Source of the DNA: Bordetella ansorpii | GTDB taxonomy: Bacteria; Pseudomonadota; Gammaproteobacteria; Burkholderiales; Burkholderiaceae_B | DNA: 64,000 nt | Reading direction: 5' to 3' | Assembly (NCBI RefSeq): GCF_900078315.1 | Contig: NZ_FKBS01000008.1 | Location: 148,724 to 212,723, forward strand | In this document: positions 55,364-63,882 of the stretch, one piece after another | Numbering within the stretch: position 1 is the first letter of the stretch | Layout: each line of letters starts with the position of its first letter | Translations under genes and position numbers: made by a program | Notes under the pieces: model-generated | The model's input: only the letters and a program-made list of their open reading frames with translations | What the model was told of the DNA's origin: nothing | Databases searched by the model: none

Positions 55364-56832
55364 ATCCCGTCATGCAGCCGCCCGAATCGGCCGCTCCGGC
55401 GCCGCTGCCCGAGCGCTGGAAGACTCAGCTCGAGATCGGTTCGATCCGGGCGGCGTCGACCGAGCCGTGGCTGGTCACGGGGCGCATCACGCGCGCCACC
55501 GGCCTGGTCCTGCATGCCACCGGCTTGCGGTTGCCCGTGGGCGCCGCCTGCCGCATTGAAATCGCCCGAGGCCACGATCACTGGGCCGACGCCGAAGTCG
55601 TCGGCTTCGACGGCCACACCCTCTATCTCATGCCGCAGGCCGACATTTCCGGCCTGCCGCCCGGCGCGCGCGTCGTGCCCAGCGAGCCCACGGTCCAGCG
55701 TCCCGTCCCGCTGCCGCGCAAAGCCGAACTGAACGGCAACGCAAAACCCCAGCTAGGCCGCCATCTGCCGGTCGGCAATGCCATGCTCGGCCGCGTGGTC
55801 GACGGCGCGGGCCGTCCGCTGGACGGACTGGGCCCGCTGACCGGCGCCGAAGCCGCGCCCCTGACCGCCCTGCCCATCAACCCACTGTCGCGCGCGCCCA
55901 TCGATACGGTGCTGGACGTCGGCGTACGTGCCATCAATGGCCTGCTGACGGTCGGCCGTGGCCAGCGCATGGGCCTGTTCGCGGGCTCCGGCGTGGGCAA
56001 GAGCGTGCTGCTGGGCATGATGGCCCGCTACACGCGCGCCGACATCATCGTCGTGGGCCTGATCGGCGAACGGGGCCGCGAAGTCAAGGAGTTCATCGAG
56101 CACAACCTGGGTCCGGAAGGCCTGGCGCGCTCGGTCGTGGTAGCCGCGCCCGCCGACGTATCGCCGCTGCTGCGCCTGCAAGGCGCCAGCTACGCCACGC
56201 GACTGGCCGAGCACTTCCGCGACCAGGGTCTGGACGTGCTGCTGATCATGGACTCGCTCACGCGCTATGCCATGGCGCAGCGCGAGATCGCGCTGGCCAT
56301 CGGCGAGCCGCCCGCGACCAAGGGCTATCCGCCGTCGGTGTTCGCCCGCCTGCCCGCGCTGGTCGAACGTACCGGCATGGGGGCCCCCGGCCCCAATGGC
56401 AAGGCCGGCTCCATCACCGCCTTCTATACCGTGCTGGCCGAGGGCGATGATCAGCAGGACCCCATCGCCGACTCGGCGCGCGCCATCCTGGACGGCCACA
56501 TCGTGCTGTCGCGCCACCTGGCCGAGGCCGGTCACTACCCCGCCATCGACATCGAAGCATCGATCTCGCGGGCCATGACCTCGCTGATAACGCCTCAGCA
56601 GTTCTCGCTGGTGCGCCGCTTCAAGCAGACATTCTCGCGCTACCAGCGCAACCGCGACCTGATCGCCGTGGGCGCGTACGCCGCGGGCAACGACCACCAA
56701 CTGGACGATGCCATCGCGCGCTATCCGCGCCTGGAAGCCTATCTGCAGCAGGACATCTCCGACAACGTCGACTACAAGACCGCCATCGACCAGTTGCGCG
56801 GTTCGTTCGAGATCAAGGACACCTATGCCTAG
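55360..56832 (+). CDS. fliI: flagellum-specific ATP synthase FliI
   Basis: The 490-residue F1-like ATPase energises substrate unloading for flagellar export. Walker A is [15 protein letters not shown] (about residues 204-218), Walker B is [19 protein letters not shown], and the family signature for late export ATPases ([16 protein letters not shown] [14 protein letters not shown]) is present. Its end overlaps fliJ by 8 bases. Confidence 0.97.
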   Translation: MNPVMQPPESAAPAPLPERWKTQLEIGSIRAASTEPWLVTGRITRATGLVLHATGLRLPVGAACRIEIARGHDHWADAEVVGFDGHTLYLMPQADISGLPPGARVVPSEPTVQRPVPLPRKAELNGNAKPQLGRHLPVGNAMLGRVVDGAGRPLDGLGPLTGAEAAPLTALPINPLSRAPIDTVLDVGVRAINGLLTVGRGQRMGLFAGSGVGKSVLLGMMARYTRADIIVVGLIGERGREVKEFIEHNLGPEGLARSVVVAAPADVSPLLRLQGASYATRLAEHFRDQGLDVLLIMDSLTRYAMAQREIALAIGEPPATKGYPPSVFARLPALVERTGMGAPGPNGKAGSITAFYTVLAEGDDQQDPIADSARAILDGHIVLSRHLAEAGHYPAIDIEASISRAMTSLITPQQFSLVRRFKQTFSRYQRNRDLIAVGAYAAGNDHQLDDAIARYPRLEAYLQQDISDNVDYKTAIDQLRGSFEIKDTYA

Positions 56833-57271
56833 CCAACTGCCTCTGGACATGCTGCGGGGACTGGCCAAGGAGAGCGCCGACGACGCCGCCCGCGTGCTGG
56901 GCAAGCTGAACGCCGACCGCACCCAGGCCGAACGCCAGTTGACCATGCTGTACGACTACCGCCAGGATTACCTGCAGCGCCTGCAGCAGGCCATGCAAAG
57001 CGGCATGTCGGTCGCCGACTGCCAGAATTACCAGCGTTTCATTTCCACGCTGGATGACGCGATCGGCCAGCAGACCAACGTGTTGCGCGCCGCGGACGAC
57101 CACCTGACCCGCGGCCGGCAGCATTGGCAGCAGGAGCAACGCAAGCTCAATTCGTTCGATGCCCTGTCGCAGCGCCAGGTGCGCGCCGAGCAACTGGCCG
57201 AGAACCGCCGCGAACAGCGCGCCAGCGACGAATATTCGGCCCGCATCGCACGCGGCCAAGCCATCTATTGA
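56825..57271 (+). CDS. fliJ: flagellar export protein FliJ
   Basis: The 148-residue protein is the coiled-coil stalk of the FliI ring and a general export chaperone. It is almost entirely helical and charged ([20 protein letters not shown], then [20 protein letters not shown]). Size, position after fliI and composition all match. The ATG at 56825 overlaps the end of fliI by 8 bases. Confidence 0.9.
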   Translation: MPSQLPLDMLRGLAKESADDAARVLGKLNADRTQAERQLTMLYDYRQDYLQRLQQAMQSGMSVADCQNYQRFISTLDDAIGQQTNVLRAADDHLTRGRQHWQQEQRKLNSFDALSQRQVRAEQLAENRREQRASDEYSARIARGQAIY

Positions 57272-57291
57272 TTCCAGCGGGACACAACGAC

Positions 57292-58701
57292 ATGCCGACC
57301 TCCGCTTCCCCCGCCACCGTCCTGCCGTTTACGCCAGCAGCTTCGGTTCCCGCGCCGACCAAGCCCGCCGCCAAGAAGGACGACGGCGGTCCGTCGTTCT
57401 CGCAGGCGCTGGCCGACCAGAAAAGCGCCTCGCGCCAGGACGCGCCGGGCAAGAAGGCCGAGACCCAGCCCTCGGGCGAGTCCCAGTCCGCCGAAGGCAA
57501 GCCCGCGGATTCGCAGCAGGATGCCACGCCGGTCGCCTCGACGGACGGCAGGCCGTCTGCGGATCCCGCCCCGCGCGGGGACGACGCCACGGCCGGCACG
57601 GACACGGCCGACACGACGGCCGCGCAACTGGCGCAGGCGCAAGCCCTGGCCGCCGCTCAGGCGCCGGTGGCCGTCGCGACCACCCCGGGCTTGCCTCTGC
57701 AGGCGCTGGAGATCGCCGCCCAGTCGGCAGCCCTGCAATCGCAATCCGCCGCCAAGCTGGCCGCGCTGCAATCTGGCTCGCCAGCCGATGCCGCCCCACA
57801 GGCGAACCGCCTGGCGCAAGGCATGCAGGCCGCGGCCGTATCCGCCACTGCCGTGCAGACCGCCGCCGCGGCCCAGCAGGCGACGGCGCTGACTCAGCAG
57901 GCCGCGCAAGCCGCCTTGCCGGCCGCCGCCGGACCGGCTATGCCTCAAGACAACGGCAATCCGCTCGCCGCGGCGCGCCCGGCCATCGCCACCGCCCGCG
58001 ATCCGCGCGCCATGGCGCACGCGCAAGCCGCCAGCCAGCGTGCCCAGGCAACGCAGGACGCGATCACCCAGCCTCTCGCGACGACCGACAGCCCCACGGC
58101 CCCGCTGCCTGATCTCGGCGCACAGGCCGCACCGGCACGGGACGACAGCGGCAACGCCCGCAATGACCTGGCGGCGCTCAGCGCCGCCGCCCAGCGCTCC
58201 ACCCCGGCGCAGACCACCGCCGCCGCCGCCGACACCCGTGCCGCGCCGGCAGCCCCGATCCTGGAAGTGGCCAGCCCCGTCGGCTCGACAAACTGGGGAC
58301 GCGACCTCGGCCGCCAGCTCGTATTGCTGGGCGGCGATGCCCAGCGTGGCCAGCACACCGCCGAACTGCGCCTGGATCCTCCGGATCTCGGGCCGCTGCG
58401 CGTCACCCTGAGCCTGTCCGACGGCGTGGCCACGGCCAATTTCATGTCCGCCCATGCCTCCGTGCGGCAAGCCCTGGAATCCGCGCTGCCGCAACTGCAG
58501 CAAGCGCTGGCCGATGCCGGCATCTCGCTGGGCCAGGCCGACGTCGGCGACCAGAACCAGTTCGCCCAGGAACAGTCGCAGGCCAATCGCCAGCACGGCG
58601 GCCAGGCTGCCTCGGGCTCGGAATCGCAAGACGAGACCGATGGCGCGCAACGCGTGACCATCGTGCGCGACGGCAATGCCCTGGTCGACACGTTTGCCTA
58701 A
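57292..58701 (+). CDS. fliK: flagellar hook-length control protein FliK
   Basis: The 469-residue protein has a long Ala/Gln/Pro-rich ruler (residues 1-320) and the C-terminal Flg_hook domain. That domain contains LGRQLVLLGGDAQRGQHTAELRLDPPDLGPLRV in part, then FMSAHASVRQALESALPQL and QALADAGISLGQADVG. It measures hook length and switches export specificity through FlhB. It lies 20 bases after fliJ. A second FliK-like gene is at 49077. Confidence 0.92.
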   Translation: MPTSASPATVLPFTPAASVPAPTKPAAKKDDGGPSFSQALADQKSASRQDAPGKKAETQPSGESQSAEGKPADSQQDATPVASTDGRPSADPAPRGDDATAGTDTADTTAAQLAQAQALAAAQAPVAVATTPGLPLQALEIAAQSAALQSQSAAKLAALQSGSPADAAPQANRLAQGMQAAAVSATAVQTAAAAQQATALTQQAAQAALPAAAGPAMPQDNGNPLAAARPAIATARDPRAMAHAQAASQRAQATQDAITQPLATTDSPTAPLPDLGAQAAPARDDSGNARNDLAALSAAAQRSTPAQTTAAAADTRAAPAAPILEVASPVGSTNWGRDLGRQLVLLGGDAQRGQHTAELRLDPPDLGPLRVTLSLSDGVATANFMSAHASVRQALESALPQLQQALADAGISLGQADVGDQNQFAQEQSQANRQHGGQAASGSESQDETDGAQRVTIVRDGNALVDTFA

Positions 58702-58842
58702 GCAAGACTTGTCGTAATAGCCTGAGATACCCCGCTTTCGTCCTGTTTTTCGCGTGCCTGGGTATGCGGACTTTGGGGCAGAATGCTGTCATTCCACCAT
58801 CATCGGTTCAGTTTCAGCCGCACAACACGTATCGACAACGAG

Positions 58843-59436
58843 ATGGCGACCTCCAAGACTTCCTCCGCAGCACCTGGCGCGGCTTCCTCCTCCATCGGCC
58901 GCTTGCTGCGCCCGCTGCTCATGCTGGTGATTCTGCTGCTGGTGGCCGGCCTCAGTGTCGCGGGCACCTGGTTCTTCCTCCATTGGCAGAGTGGCCGTGA
59001 TCTCAGCCCCGTGCAACTGGGCGTAGGCGGCGTCTCGGGCCAAACGGCCGCGATGCCTGGCCAGCCGGGCGCCCAGCCGACCACCTTTGTGGCCCCGCCC
59101 GCCGCGCCGCAACCGGTTCCCGCGCCCATCTTCGTCCCGCTCGAACCGTTCACGGCCACGGTGGAAGACCAGGAATCGGAACGCATCGTGCGCGTGGGCA
59201 TCACCCTGCGCGTCAGCGACGAGCAGACCCGCAGCCGCATCGAGAAATACCTGCCCGAAGTGCGCAGCCGCGTGCTGATGGTCCTGTCGGCCCAGACGCC
59301 GCAGAGCGTCCGTACGCCGCAAGGCAAGGCCGACATGGCGAAGGCCATCATGCAGACCATCAACAAGCCGTTTTCGCCTATCCCTGACGGCCAGTACGTC
59401 ACCGATGTGCTGTTCACGGAATTCGTGGTGCAATAA
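58843..59436 (+). CDS. fliL: flagellar basal body protein FliL
   Basis: The 197-residue protein has one membrane segment (about residues 24-45), a proline-rich linker, and the FliL domain (FVPLEPFTATVEDQESERIV, then EKYLPEVRSRVLMVLSAQTP). FliL rings surround the stator units. It starts a second flagellar gene run after a 141-base gap downstream of fliK that probably holds its own promoter. Confidence 0.94.
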   Translation: MATSKTSSAAPGAASSSIGRLLRPLLMLVILLLVAGLSVAGTWFFLHWQSGRDLSPVQLGVGGVSGQTAAMPGQPGAQPTTFVAPPAAPQPVPAPIFVPLEPFTATVEDQESERIVRVGITLRVSDEQTRSRIEKYLPEVRSRVLMVLSAQTPQSVRTPQGKADMAKAIMQTINKPFSPIPDGQYVTDVLFTEFVVQ

Positions 59437-59438
59437 GC

Positions 59439-60956
59439 ATGGCCTATGAGGCGTTTCTTTCCCAGGACGAAGTCGATGCCCTGCTCGCCGGCGTAACCGG
59501 CGAGAGCGAAGACGCAGCCCCCGCGCAGGCCGAACCAGACGGCACCCGTGCCTACGATCTCAGCTCGCCGGAACGCGTGGTTCGCCGGCGCATGCAGACG
59601 CTGGAGCTCATCAACGAGCGCTTCGCGCGCGGCATGCGCAACGTGCTGCTGAATTTCATGCGCCGCAGCGCCGACATCACCGTCGGCGCCATCCGCATCC
59701 AGAAATACGCCGACTTCGAGCGCAACCTGCCGGTTCCCAGCAATCTGAACATGATTCAGATGCGGCCGCTGCGCGGCACCGCGTTGTTCACCTACGACCC
59801 GAACCTGGTATTCCTGGTCATCGACAGCCTGTTCGGCGGCGATGGGCGTTACCACACCCGAGTCGAAGGCCGCGACTTCACCAACACCGAGCAGCGCATC
59901 ATCCGACGCCTGCTGAACCTGACGCTGGAATGCTACGGCCGCTCCTGGGAGCCCGTGTATCCCATCGAGTTCGAATACGTGCGCTCCGAAATGCACACGA
60001 AGTTCGCCAGTGTCACCGGCAGCAACGAAGTGGTGGTGGTCACGCCCTTTCACATCGAGTTCGGCGCCACCGGCGGCGACCTGAACATCTGCCTGCCCTA
60101 CTCGATGATCGAGCCGGTCCGCGACCTGCTGACCCGCCCGCTGCAGGAAACCGCCCTCGAAGAGGTCGACCAGCGCTGGACGCAGCAATTGTCACGCCAG
60201 GTGCGCAGCGCCGACGTGCAACTGTCCGCCGAATTCGGCCGCATTCCCTCGTCGATCGGCGAACTGATGCGCCTGAAGGTGGGCGACGTGCTGCCGATCG
60301 ACGTCCCGCAAAACGTAACCGCCCACATCGACGGCGTGCCGATCATGGAATGCGGTTACGGCGTCTTCAATGGCCAGTACGCCTTGCGCGTACAGAACAT
60401 GCTCAACTACGATTTCGTATCTCCCGAGGCTCCCGAAAATGACCGACCAGACCGGCGACAGCAGCACGCCCGCCTCCTCGGCCGCCGACGACTGGGCCGA
60501 CGCGCTCGCGGAACAGGCGCGCGTCCCGACTCCCCCGACCCAGGCCGACGGCCTGAAGGCCGCCGAACCCGCCGCGGCAGCACCTGCCTCCGCGCCCGCG
60601 CCGGCACAAAGCGCCTCCGCCGCCAAGCCCGCAGGCGAAAGCATCTTCAAGCCGCTGGCCACCAAGGACGGCGTCACCGGCACCGATATCGACCTGATCA
60701 TGGACGTCCCCGTCCAGCTCACCGTCGAACTGGGCCGCACCCGCCTGACCATCAAGAACCTGCTGCAACTGGGTCAGGGCTCGGTTGTCGAGCTCGACGG
60801 CCTGGCCGGCGAACCGATGGACATCTTCGTCAACGGCTACCTCATCGCCCAGGGCGAAGTGGTCGTCGTCGAAGACAAATACGGCATCCGCCTGACCGAC
60901 ATCATCACCCCGTCGGAACGGCTGAATCGCCTCAACAACCGCCGTTGATCCCATGA
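59439..60956 (+). CDS. fliM: flagellar motor switch protein FliM; reading frame lacks a stop before fliN
   Basis: Residues 1 to about 325 are a normal FliM: FLSQDEVDALLAGV at the start (the CheY-P-binding region), the CheC-like middle domain, and a C-terminal FliN-like domain ending FNGQYALRVQNMLNYDF. Other FliM proteins stop about here. Instead, the frame runs on through residue 505, translating the whole of fliN in another frame, into an Arg/Pro/His-rich tail with no family likeness. The natural end was probably a TGA overlapping the fliN ATG at 60439-60442. One extra A in the run at 60436-60439 would restore it. So either a one-base loss or error is present here, or a real extension exists. 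The final TGA overlaps the fliO start. Confidence 0.85.
   Translation: MAYEAFLSQDEVDALLAGVTGESEDAAPAQAEPDGTRAYDLSSPERVVRRRMQTLELINERFARGMRNVLLNFMRRSADITVGAIRIQKYADFERNLPVPSNLNMIQMRPLRGTALFTYDPNLVFLVIDSLFGGDGRYHTRVEGRDFTNTEQRIIRRLLNLTLECYGRSWEPVYPIEFEYVRSEMHTKFASVTGSNEVVVVTPFHIEFGATGGDLNICLPYSMIEPVRDLLTRPLQETALEEVDQRWTQQLSRQVRSADVQLSAEFGRIPSSIGELMRLKVGDVLPIDVPQNVTAHIDGVPIMECGYGVFNGQYALRVQNMLNYDFVSPEAPENDRPDRRQQHARLLGRRRLGRRARGTGARPDSPDPGRRPEGRRTRRGSTCLRARAGTKRLRRQARRRKHLQAAGHQGRRHRHRYRPDHGRPRPAHRRTGPHPPDHQEPAATGSGLGCRARRPGRRTDGHLRQRLPHRPGRSGRRRRQIRHPPDRHHHPVGTAESPQQPPLIP
60439..60948 (+). CDS. fliN: flagellar motor switch protein FliN
   Basis: The 169-residue protein is part of the C ring. 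A Pro/Ala-rich N-terminus (residues 1-80) precedes the conserved SpoA domain: IMDVPVQLTVELGRTRLTIK, LLQLGQGSVVELDGLAGEP and VNGYLIAQGEVVVVEDKYGI. It lies entirely inside the open extension of the fliM frame, in a different phase. Confidence 0.95.
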   Translation: MTDQTGDSSTPASSAADDWADALAEQARVPTPPTQADGLKAAEPAAAAPASAPAPAQSASAAKPAGESIFKPLATKDGVTGTDIDLIMDVPVQLTVELGRTRLTIKNLLQLGQGSVVELDGLAGEPMDIFVNGYLIAQGEVVVVEDKYGIRLTDIITPSERLNRLNNRR

Positions 60957-61333
60957 CGCAAGCCGACGTCCTGCGCGTCGCGATCGCACTCGCCCTTATC
61001 ATTGCCGCCATCCTGGCCGCCGCCTGGCTGGCCAGGCGGTCGGGCCTGCTGCAGCGCCAGGGCGGCGGCGTATTGCGCATCGTCGCCAGCCTGTCCGTCG
61101 GCCCACGCCAGAACATCGCCGTCGTCCAGGTGCGCGACACCTGGGTCGTGGTGGGCATCACGCCCGGCGGCATGACGCCCCTGCATACCCTGCCCGCCGA
61201 ATCCGCCGACCCGGCCGGATCGGCGCAAACCGGCAGCGAAACGACTTCCGCCGTGCCCGGCCAGCAACCGCCCGGCACCTTCGCCACGGCGCTGGCCAAG
61301 CGCTTCGCCGACGCGCTCAACAAGCGCCCGTAG
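60953..61333 (+). CDS. fliO: flagellar biosynthetic protein FliO
   Basis: The 126-residue protein has a single N-terminal membrane segment ([21 protein letters not shown]) and a short cytoplasmic part ([20 protein letters not shown], then [17 protein letters not shown]) that is typical of FliO. It helps stabilise FliP assembly. Its ATG follows fliN by 4 bases, and fliP follows after 13 bases. Confidence 0.9.
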   Translation: MTQADVLRVAIALALIIAAILAAAWLARRSGLLQRQGGGVLRIVASLSVGPRQNIAVVQVRDTWVVVGITPGGMTPLHTLPAESADPAGSAQTGSETTSAVPGQQPPGTFATALAKRFADALNKRP

Positions 61334-61346
61334 CTTCCCGGACATC

Positions 61347-62135
61347 ATGTCTTTCCTCACTCGCCGCCGTTCAGCGCGCCTGCGTTCGGCCTGGCCCCAG
61401 ACCGCCGTCCTGCTGCTTGCCGCGCTGGCGCTATGGCCGGGCGCCACCCTGGCGCAAGCCACCCTGCCCGCCCTGACGTCCACCCCGGGCCCCGGCGGCT
61501 CGGAAACCTATTCGCTCAGCATGCAGACCCTGCTGCTGATGACGTCGCTGACCTTCCTGCCGGCGGCGTTGCTGATGATGACCGGCTTCACCCGCATCAT
61601 CATCGTGCTGGGCTTGTTGCGTACCGCCATCGGCACGCCGACTTCGCCGCCCAATCAGGTGCTGATCGGCCTGGCGCTGTTCCTGACGTTCTATACGATG
61701 TCGCCGGTCTTCGACCAGATCTACGCGGACGCCTACCAGCCGCTGAGCACCGGCGCCATCACGTTCGAGACGGCCGTCCAGCGCGCCGCGGCGCCGTTGC
61801 ACACTTTCATGCTGCACCAGACCCGCGAGACCGACCTGACCCTGTTCGCCGACATGGCCAAGCAGCCGGCCATGGAAGACCCATCCCAGGTACCCATGCG
61901 CATCCTGGTGCCGGCCTTCATCACCAGCGAACTGAAGACGGCATTCCAGATCGGCTTCACCATCTTCATCCCGTTTCTCATCATCGACATGGTGGTGGCC
62001 AGCGTGCTGATGGCGCTGGGCATGATGATGGTGCCGCCCGTCACGGTGTCGTTGCCGTTCAAGTTGATGCTTTTCGTGCTGGCCGACGGCTGGCACCTGC
62101 TGCTGGGATCCCTGGCGCAGAGCTTCTATCAATGA
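61347..62135 (+). CDS. fliP: flagellar biosynthetic protein FliP
   Basis: The 262-residue protein forms the core of the export gate. A cleavable signal peptide (ending TLAQA) is followed by four membrane segments and the FliP signatures [20 protein letters not shown] and [20 protein letters not shown]. Length and topology are typical. Confidence 0.96.
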   Translation: MSFLTRRRSARLRSAWPQTAVLLLAALALWPGATLAQATLPALTSTPGPGGSETYSLSMQTLLLMTSLTFLPAALLMMTGFTRIIIVLGLLRTAIGTPTSPPNQVLIGLALFLTFYTMSPVFDQIYADAYQPLSTGAITFETAVQRAAAPLHTFMLHQTRETDLTLFADMAKQPAMEDPSQVPMRILVPAFITSELKTAFQIGFTIFIPFLIIDMVVASVLMALGMMMVPPVTVSLPFKLMLFVLADGWHLLLGSLAQSFYQ

Positions 62136-62154
62136 CGCCCGAGGACGCCGCGCC

Positions 62155-62424
62155 ATGACTTCCGAAACCGTCATGTCCCTGGCCTATCAGGCGATGAAGG
62201 TCGCCCTGGCCATGGCGGGTCCGCTGCTGCTCATCACCCTGGTCGTCGGCCTGGTCATCAGCGTGTTCCAGGCGGCCACGCAGATCAACGAAATGACGCT
62301 GGCCTTCATTCCCAAGCTGCTGGCCATCTGCGGCGTGCTGGTGCTGCTGGGCCCGTGGCTGATCAGCCTGATGACGGACTATATCCGCCAGTTGATCGGC
62401 CAGATTCCCATGCTGGTCTCCTGA
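62155..62424 (+). CDS. fliQ: flagellar biosynthetic protein FliQ
   Basis: The 89-residue protein has two membrane segments and the conserved LVVGLVISVFQAATQINEMTL. It is an export-gate subunit packed around FliP. It lies between fliP (19 bases) and fliR (23 bases). Confidence 0.96.
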   Translation: MTSETVMSLAYQAMKVALAMAGPLLLITLVVGLVISVFQAATQINEMTLAFIPKLLAICGVLVLLGPWLISLMTDYIRQLIGQIPMLVS

Positions 62425-62447
62425 CCGGCAGGGCCGGCCGGCACGCC

Positions 62448-63236
62448 ATGATCTCGTTCACGCTCGAACAGCTGACCGGCTGGATCGGCATGTACCTCTG
62501 GCCCTTCATACGCATGGCCGCGTTGGTGGGGGCGTCTCCGCTGTTCTCCGAATCCAGCATTCCCACGCCGACCAAGATCGGCGTCGCCTTCATGCTGACG
62601 GTCGCACTGGCGCCCGCGCTCGGGCCGATGCCGGCGGTTCCGCTCAACTCCTACGCCGCGCTGTGGATCGTCCTGCAACAGATCCTGATCGGCGTGTCCA
62701 TCGGACTGGTGATGCGTATCGTATTCGCGGCCGTGCAGACGGCGGGGGAATTCGTCGGGCTGCAGATGAGCCTGTCGTTCGCCTCCTTCTTCGATCCCTC
62801 GGTCGGCGCCAACACGGCGGTGCTGTCGCGCCTGTTCAACCTGATCGCGATGCTGGTGTTCCTGTCGCTCGACGGCCATCTGCTGATGCTGACCGCCCTG
62901 GCGCGCAGCTTCGAAGTCCTGCCCGTCAGCGTGAACGGCCTGGATCCCAACGGCTGGGGCGTGCTGCTGGAATGGGGCAACACCATTTTCACCGCTGGCC
63001 TGCTGCTGGCGCTGCCGCTGATCTGCTCGCAGCTCACGGTCAACCTGGCCCTGGGGATCCTGAACCGCGCGTCGCCGCAGTTGACGGTGTTTGCGATCGG
63101 CTTTCCCATCCACTTGATCGGCGGTCTGATCCTCCTGGCCGTCGTACTGCCGCACTCGGGGCCGTTCTTCGAAGACCAGTTCCAGTTGGCGTTACGGACG
63201 ATCGGGGAACTGGTGTTGAAGTTGGCGGGGCGATAG
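62448..63236 (+). CDS. fliR: flagellar biosynthetic protein FliR
   Basis: The 262-residue protein completes the FliPQR export gate. It has six or so membrane segments, with FIRMAALVGASPLFSESSIP near the start, FVGLQMSLSFASFFDPSVGA in the middle and LGILNRASPQLTVFAIGFPI near the C-terminus. It is the last gene of the flagellar run; flhB and flhA are not in this window. Confidence 0.95.
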   Translation: MISFTLEQLTGWIGMYLWPFIRMAALVGASPLFSESSIPTPTKIGVAFMLTVALAPALGPMPAVPLNSYAALWIVLQQILIGVSIGLVMRIVFAAVQTAGEFVGLQMSLSFASFFDPSVGANTAVLSRLFNLIAMLVFLSLDGHLLMLTALARSFEVLPVSVNGLDPNGWGVLLEWGNTIFTAGLLLALPLICSQLTVNLALGILNRASPQLTVFAIGFPIHLIGGLILLAVVLPHSGPFFEDQFQLALRTIGELVLKLAGR

Positions 63237-63293
63237 GGGTATTGCTTGCTTTTGGGGGGTGGGCCGGCGGAGGATGGTGTTCTTGGGGTCGCC

Positions 63294-63421
63294 GGTGCGT
63301 GCCGGGCGGGACCGTGACGGCCAAGTCGGTCGGCTCGGGCGCGCCAGCAGGCGCCCTCGGCCTCGCTGCGCGAGGCTGCCCTCCCTCCAATTGGCCGCCA
63401 CGGCCCCGCGCGGCACACACC
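63294..63421. repeat. structured inverted-repeat element, copy 1
   Basis: Outer arms GGTGCGTGCCGGGCGGG (63294-63310) and CCCCGCGCGGCACACACC (63404-63421) are nearly complementary. The stem continues through CCGTGACGGCCAA (63312-63324) and TTGGCCGCCACGG (63391-63403). Inside are two hairpins: GGGCGC/GCGCCC, and CCTCG/CGAGG. A core related to this one lies in reverse orientation at 63623-63750. No T run follows, so it is not an ordinary terminator, though it may stop transcripts from fliR. Confidence 0.75.
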
Positions 63422-63423
63422 GG

Positions 63424-63582
63424 CTACAGCCGAGCATCACAGCGACCAAGCGAACATTCTCTGGTGTCCAACGCTTCTGTTAGCCGTGCCAGGGCGCGTG
63501 CTGGAAGTGCGGGGTTTCTTGTGTCTACGGAATGCGTGCGCCACCATTCGAGAAACCATCGCCATTGGGCGGTATCCGTCAT
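63424..63582 (-). CDS. 52-codon ORF between the two structured repeats
   Basis: An ATG at 63582 with AAGGCAGG 6-10 bases upstream opens a frame of 52 codons that ends in TAG, 2 bases from the copy 1 repeat arm. The start reads MTDTAQWRWFLEWWRTHS, rich in tryptophan, and the end contains two cysteines. Third-position GC is only about 54 percent, against about 85-90 percent in neighbouring genes, and AGA, CTA and ACA codons are used. So it is either non-coding or foreign. I do not recognise a family. Confidence 0.35.
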   Translation of the reverse strand: MTDTAQWRWFLEWWRTHSVDTRNPALPARALARLTEALDTRECSLGRCDARL

Positions 63583-63622
63583 GAGCGCCTGCCTTCAGAT
63601 CATGGGCCCGTCCCTGCCGTGA

Positions 63623-63750
63623 GTCCTCGGCAAGGGTTGGGGCCGTGACGGCCAATTGGAGTCGGGGCAGCCGCGCAGCGGCCGAGGGCGCCTCCTGGCG
63701 CGCCCGAGCCCGGCGACTTGGCCGGCGCGGCCCCAACCCTTGCCGAGGAC
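63623..63750. repeat. structured inverted-repeat element, copy 2 (opposite orientation)
   Basis: The outer arms GTCCTCGGCAAGGGTTGGGG+CCG (63623-63645) and their exact complement (63728-63750) form a perfect 23-bp inverted repeat. They differ completely from the arms of copy 1. The stem continues through TGACGGCCAA/TTGGCCGGCG. The core is the reverse complement of copy 1 with changes, and again has two hairpins (GGGCGC/GCGCCC and GCCGC/GCGGC). Confidence 0.8.
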
Positions 63751-63787
63751 GCCCCACGAAGACCCCTTTACCCTGAACACAGGCCAT

Positions 63788-63827
63788 AAAAAAACGAGCC
63801 GGACTTCCCAGAAGGAAATCCGACCCG
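63788..63827 (-). terminator. rho-independent terminator of the chemotaxis receptor gene
   Basis: On the minus strand CGGGTCGGATTTCC pairs with GGAAGTCCGGCTCG (with G-T pairs) around a 4-base loop and is followed by seven T residues. It lies 56 bases after the receptor stop codon. Confidence 0.95.
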
Positions 63828-63882
63828 TCGATGTACCTGAAGCCCCCCGGACGACCGGGCGGCAGTCAAGCCGTAGCCGTCA

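Noticed and set aside
57265..58650. 461-codon Arg/Gly-rich frame opposite fliK
   Set aside because: Shadow of the low-complexity ruler region of fliK; no ribosome site or family match.
63437..63787. 116-codon minus-strand frame covering copy 2 and part of the small ORF
   Set aside because: It translates the inverted repeat into Arg/Pro-rich sequence; the 52-codon ORF in another frame has a better start and ribosome site.
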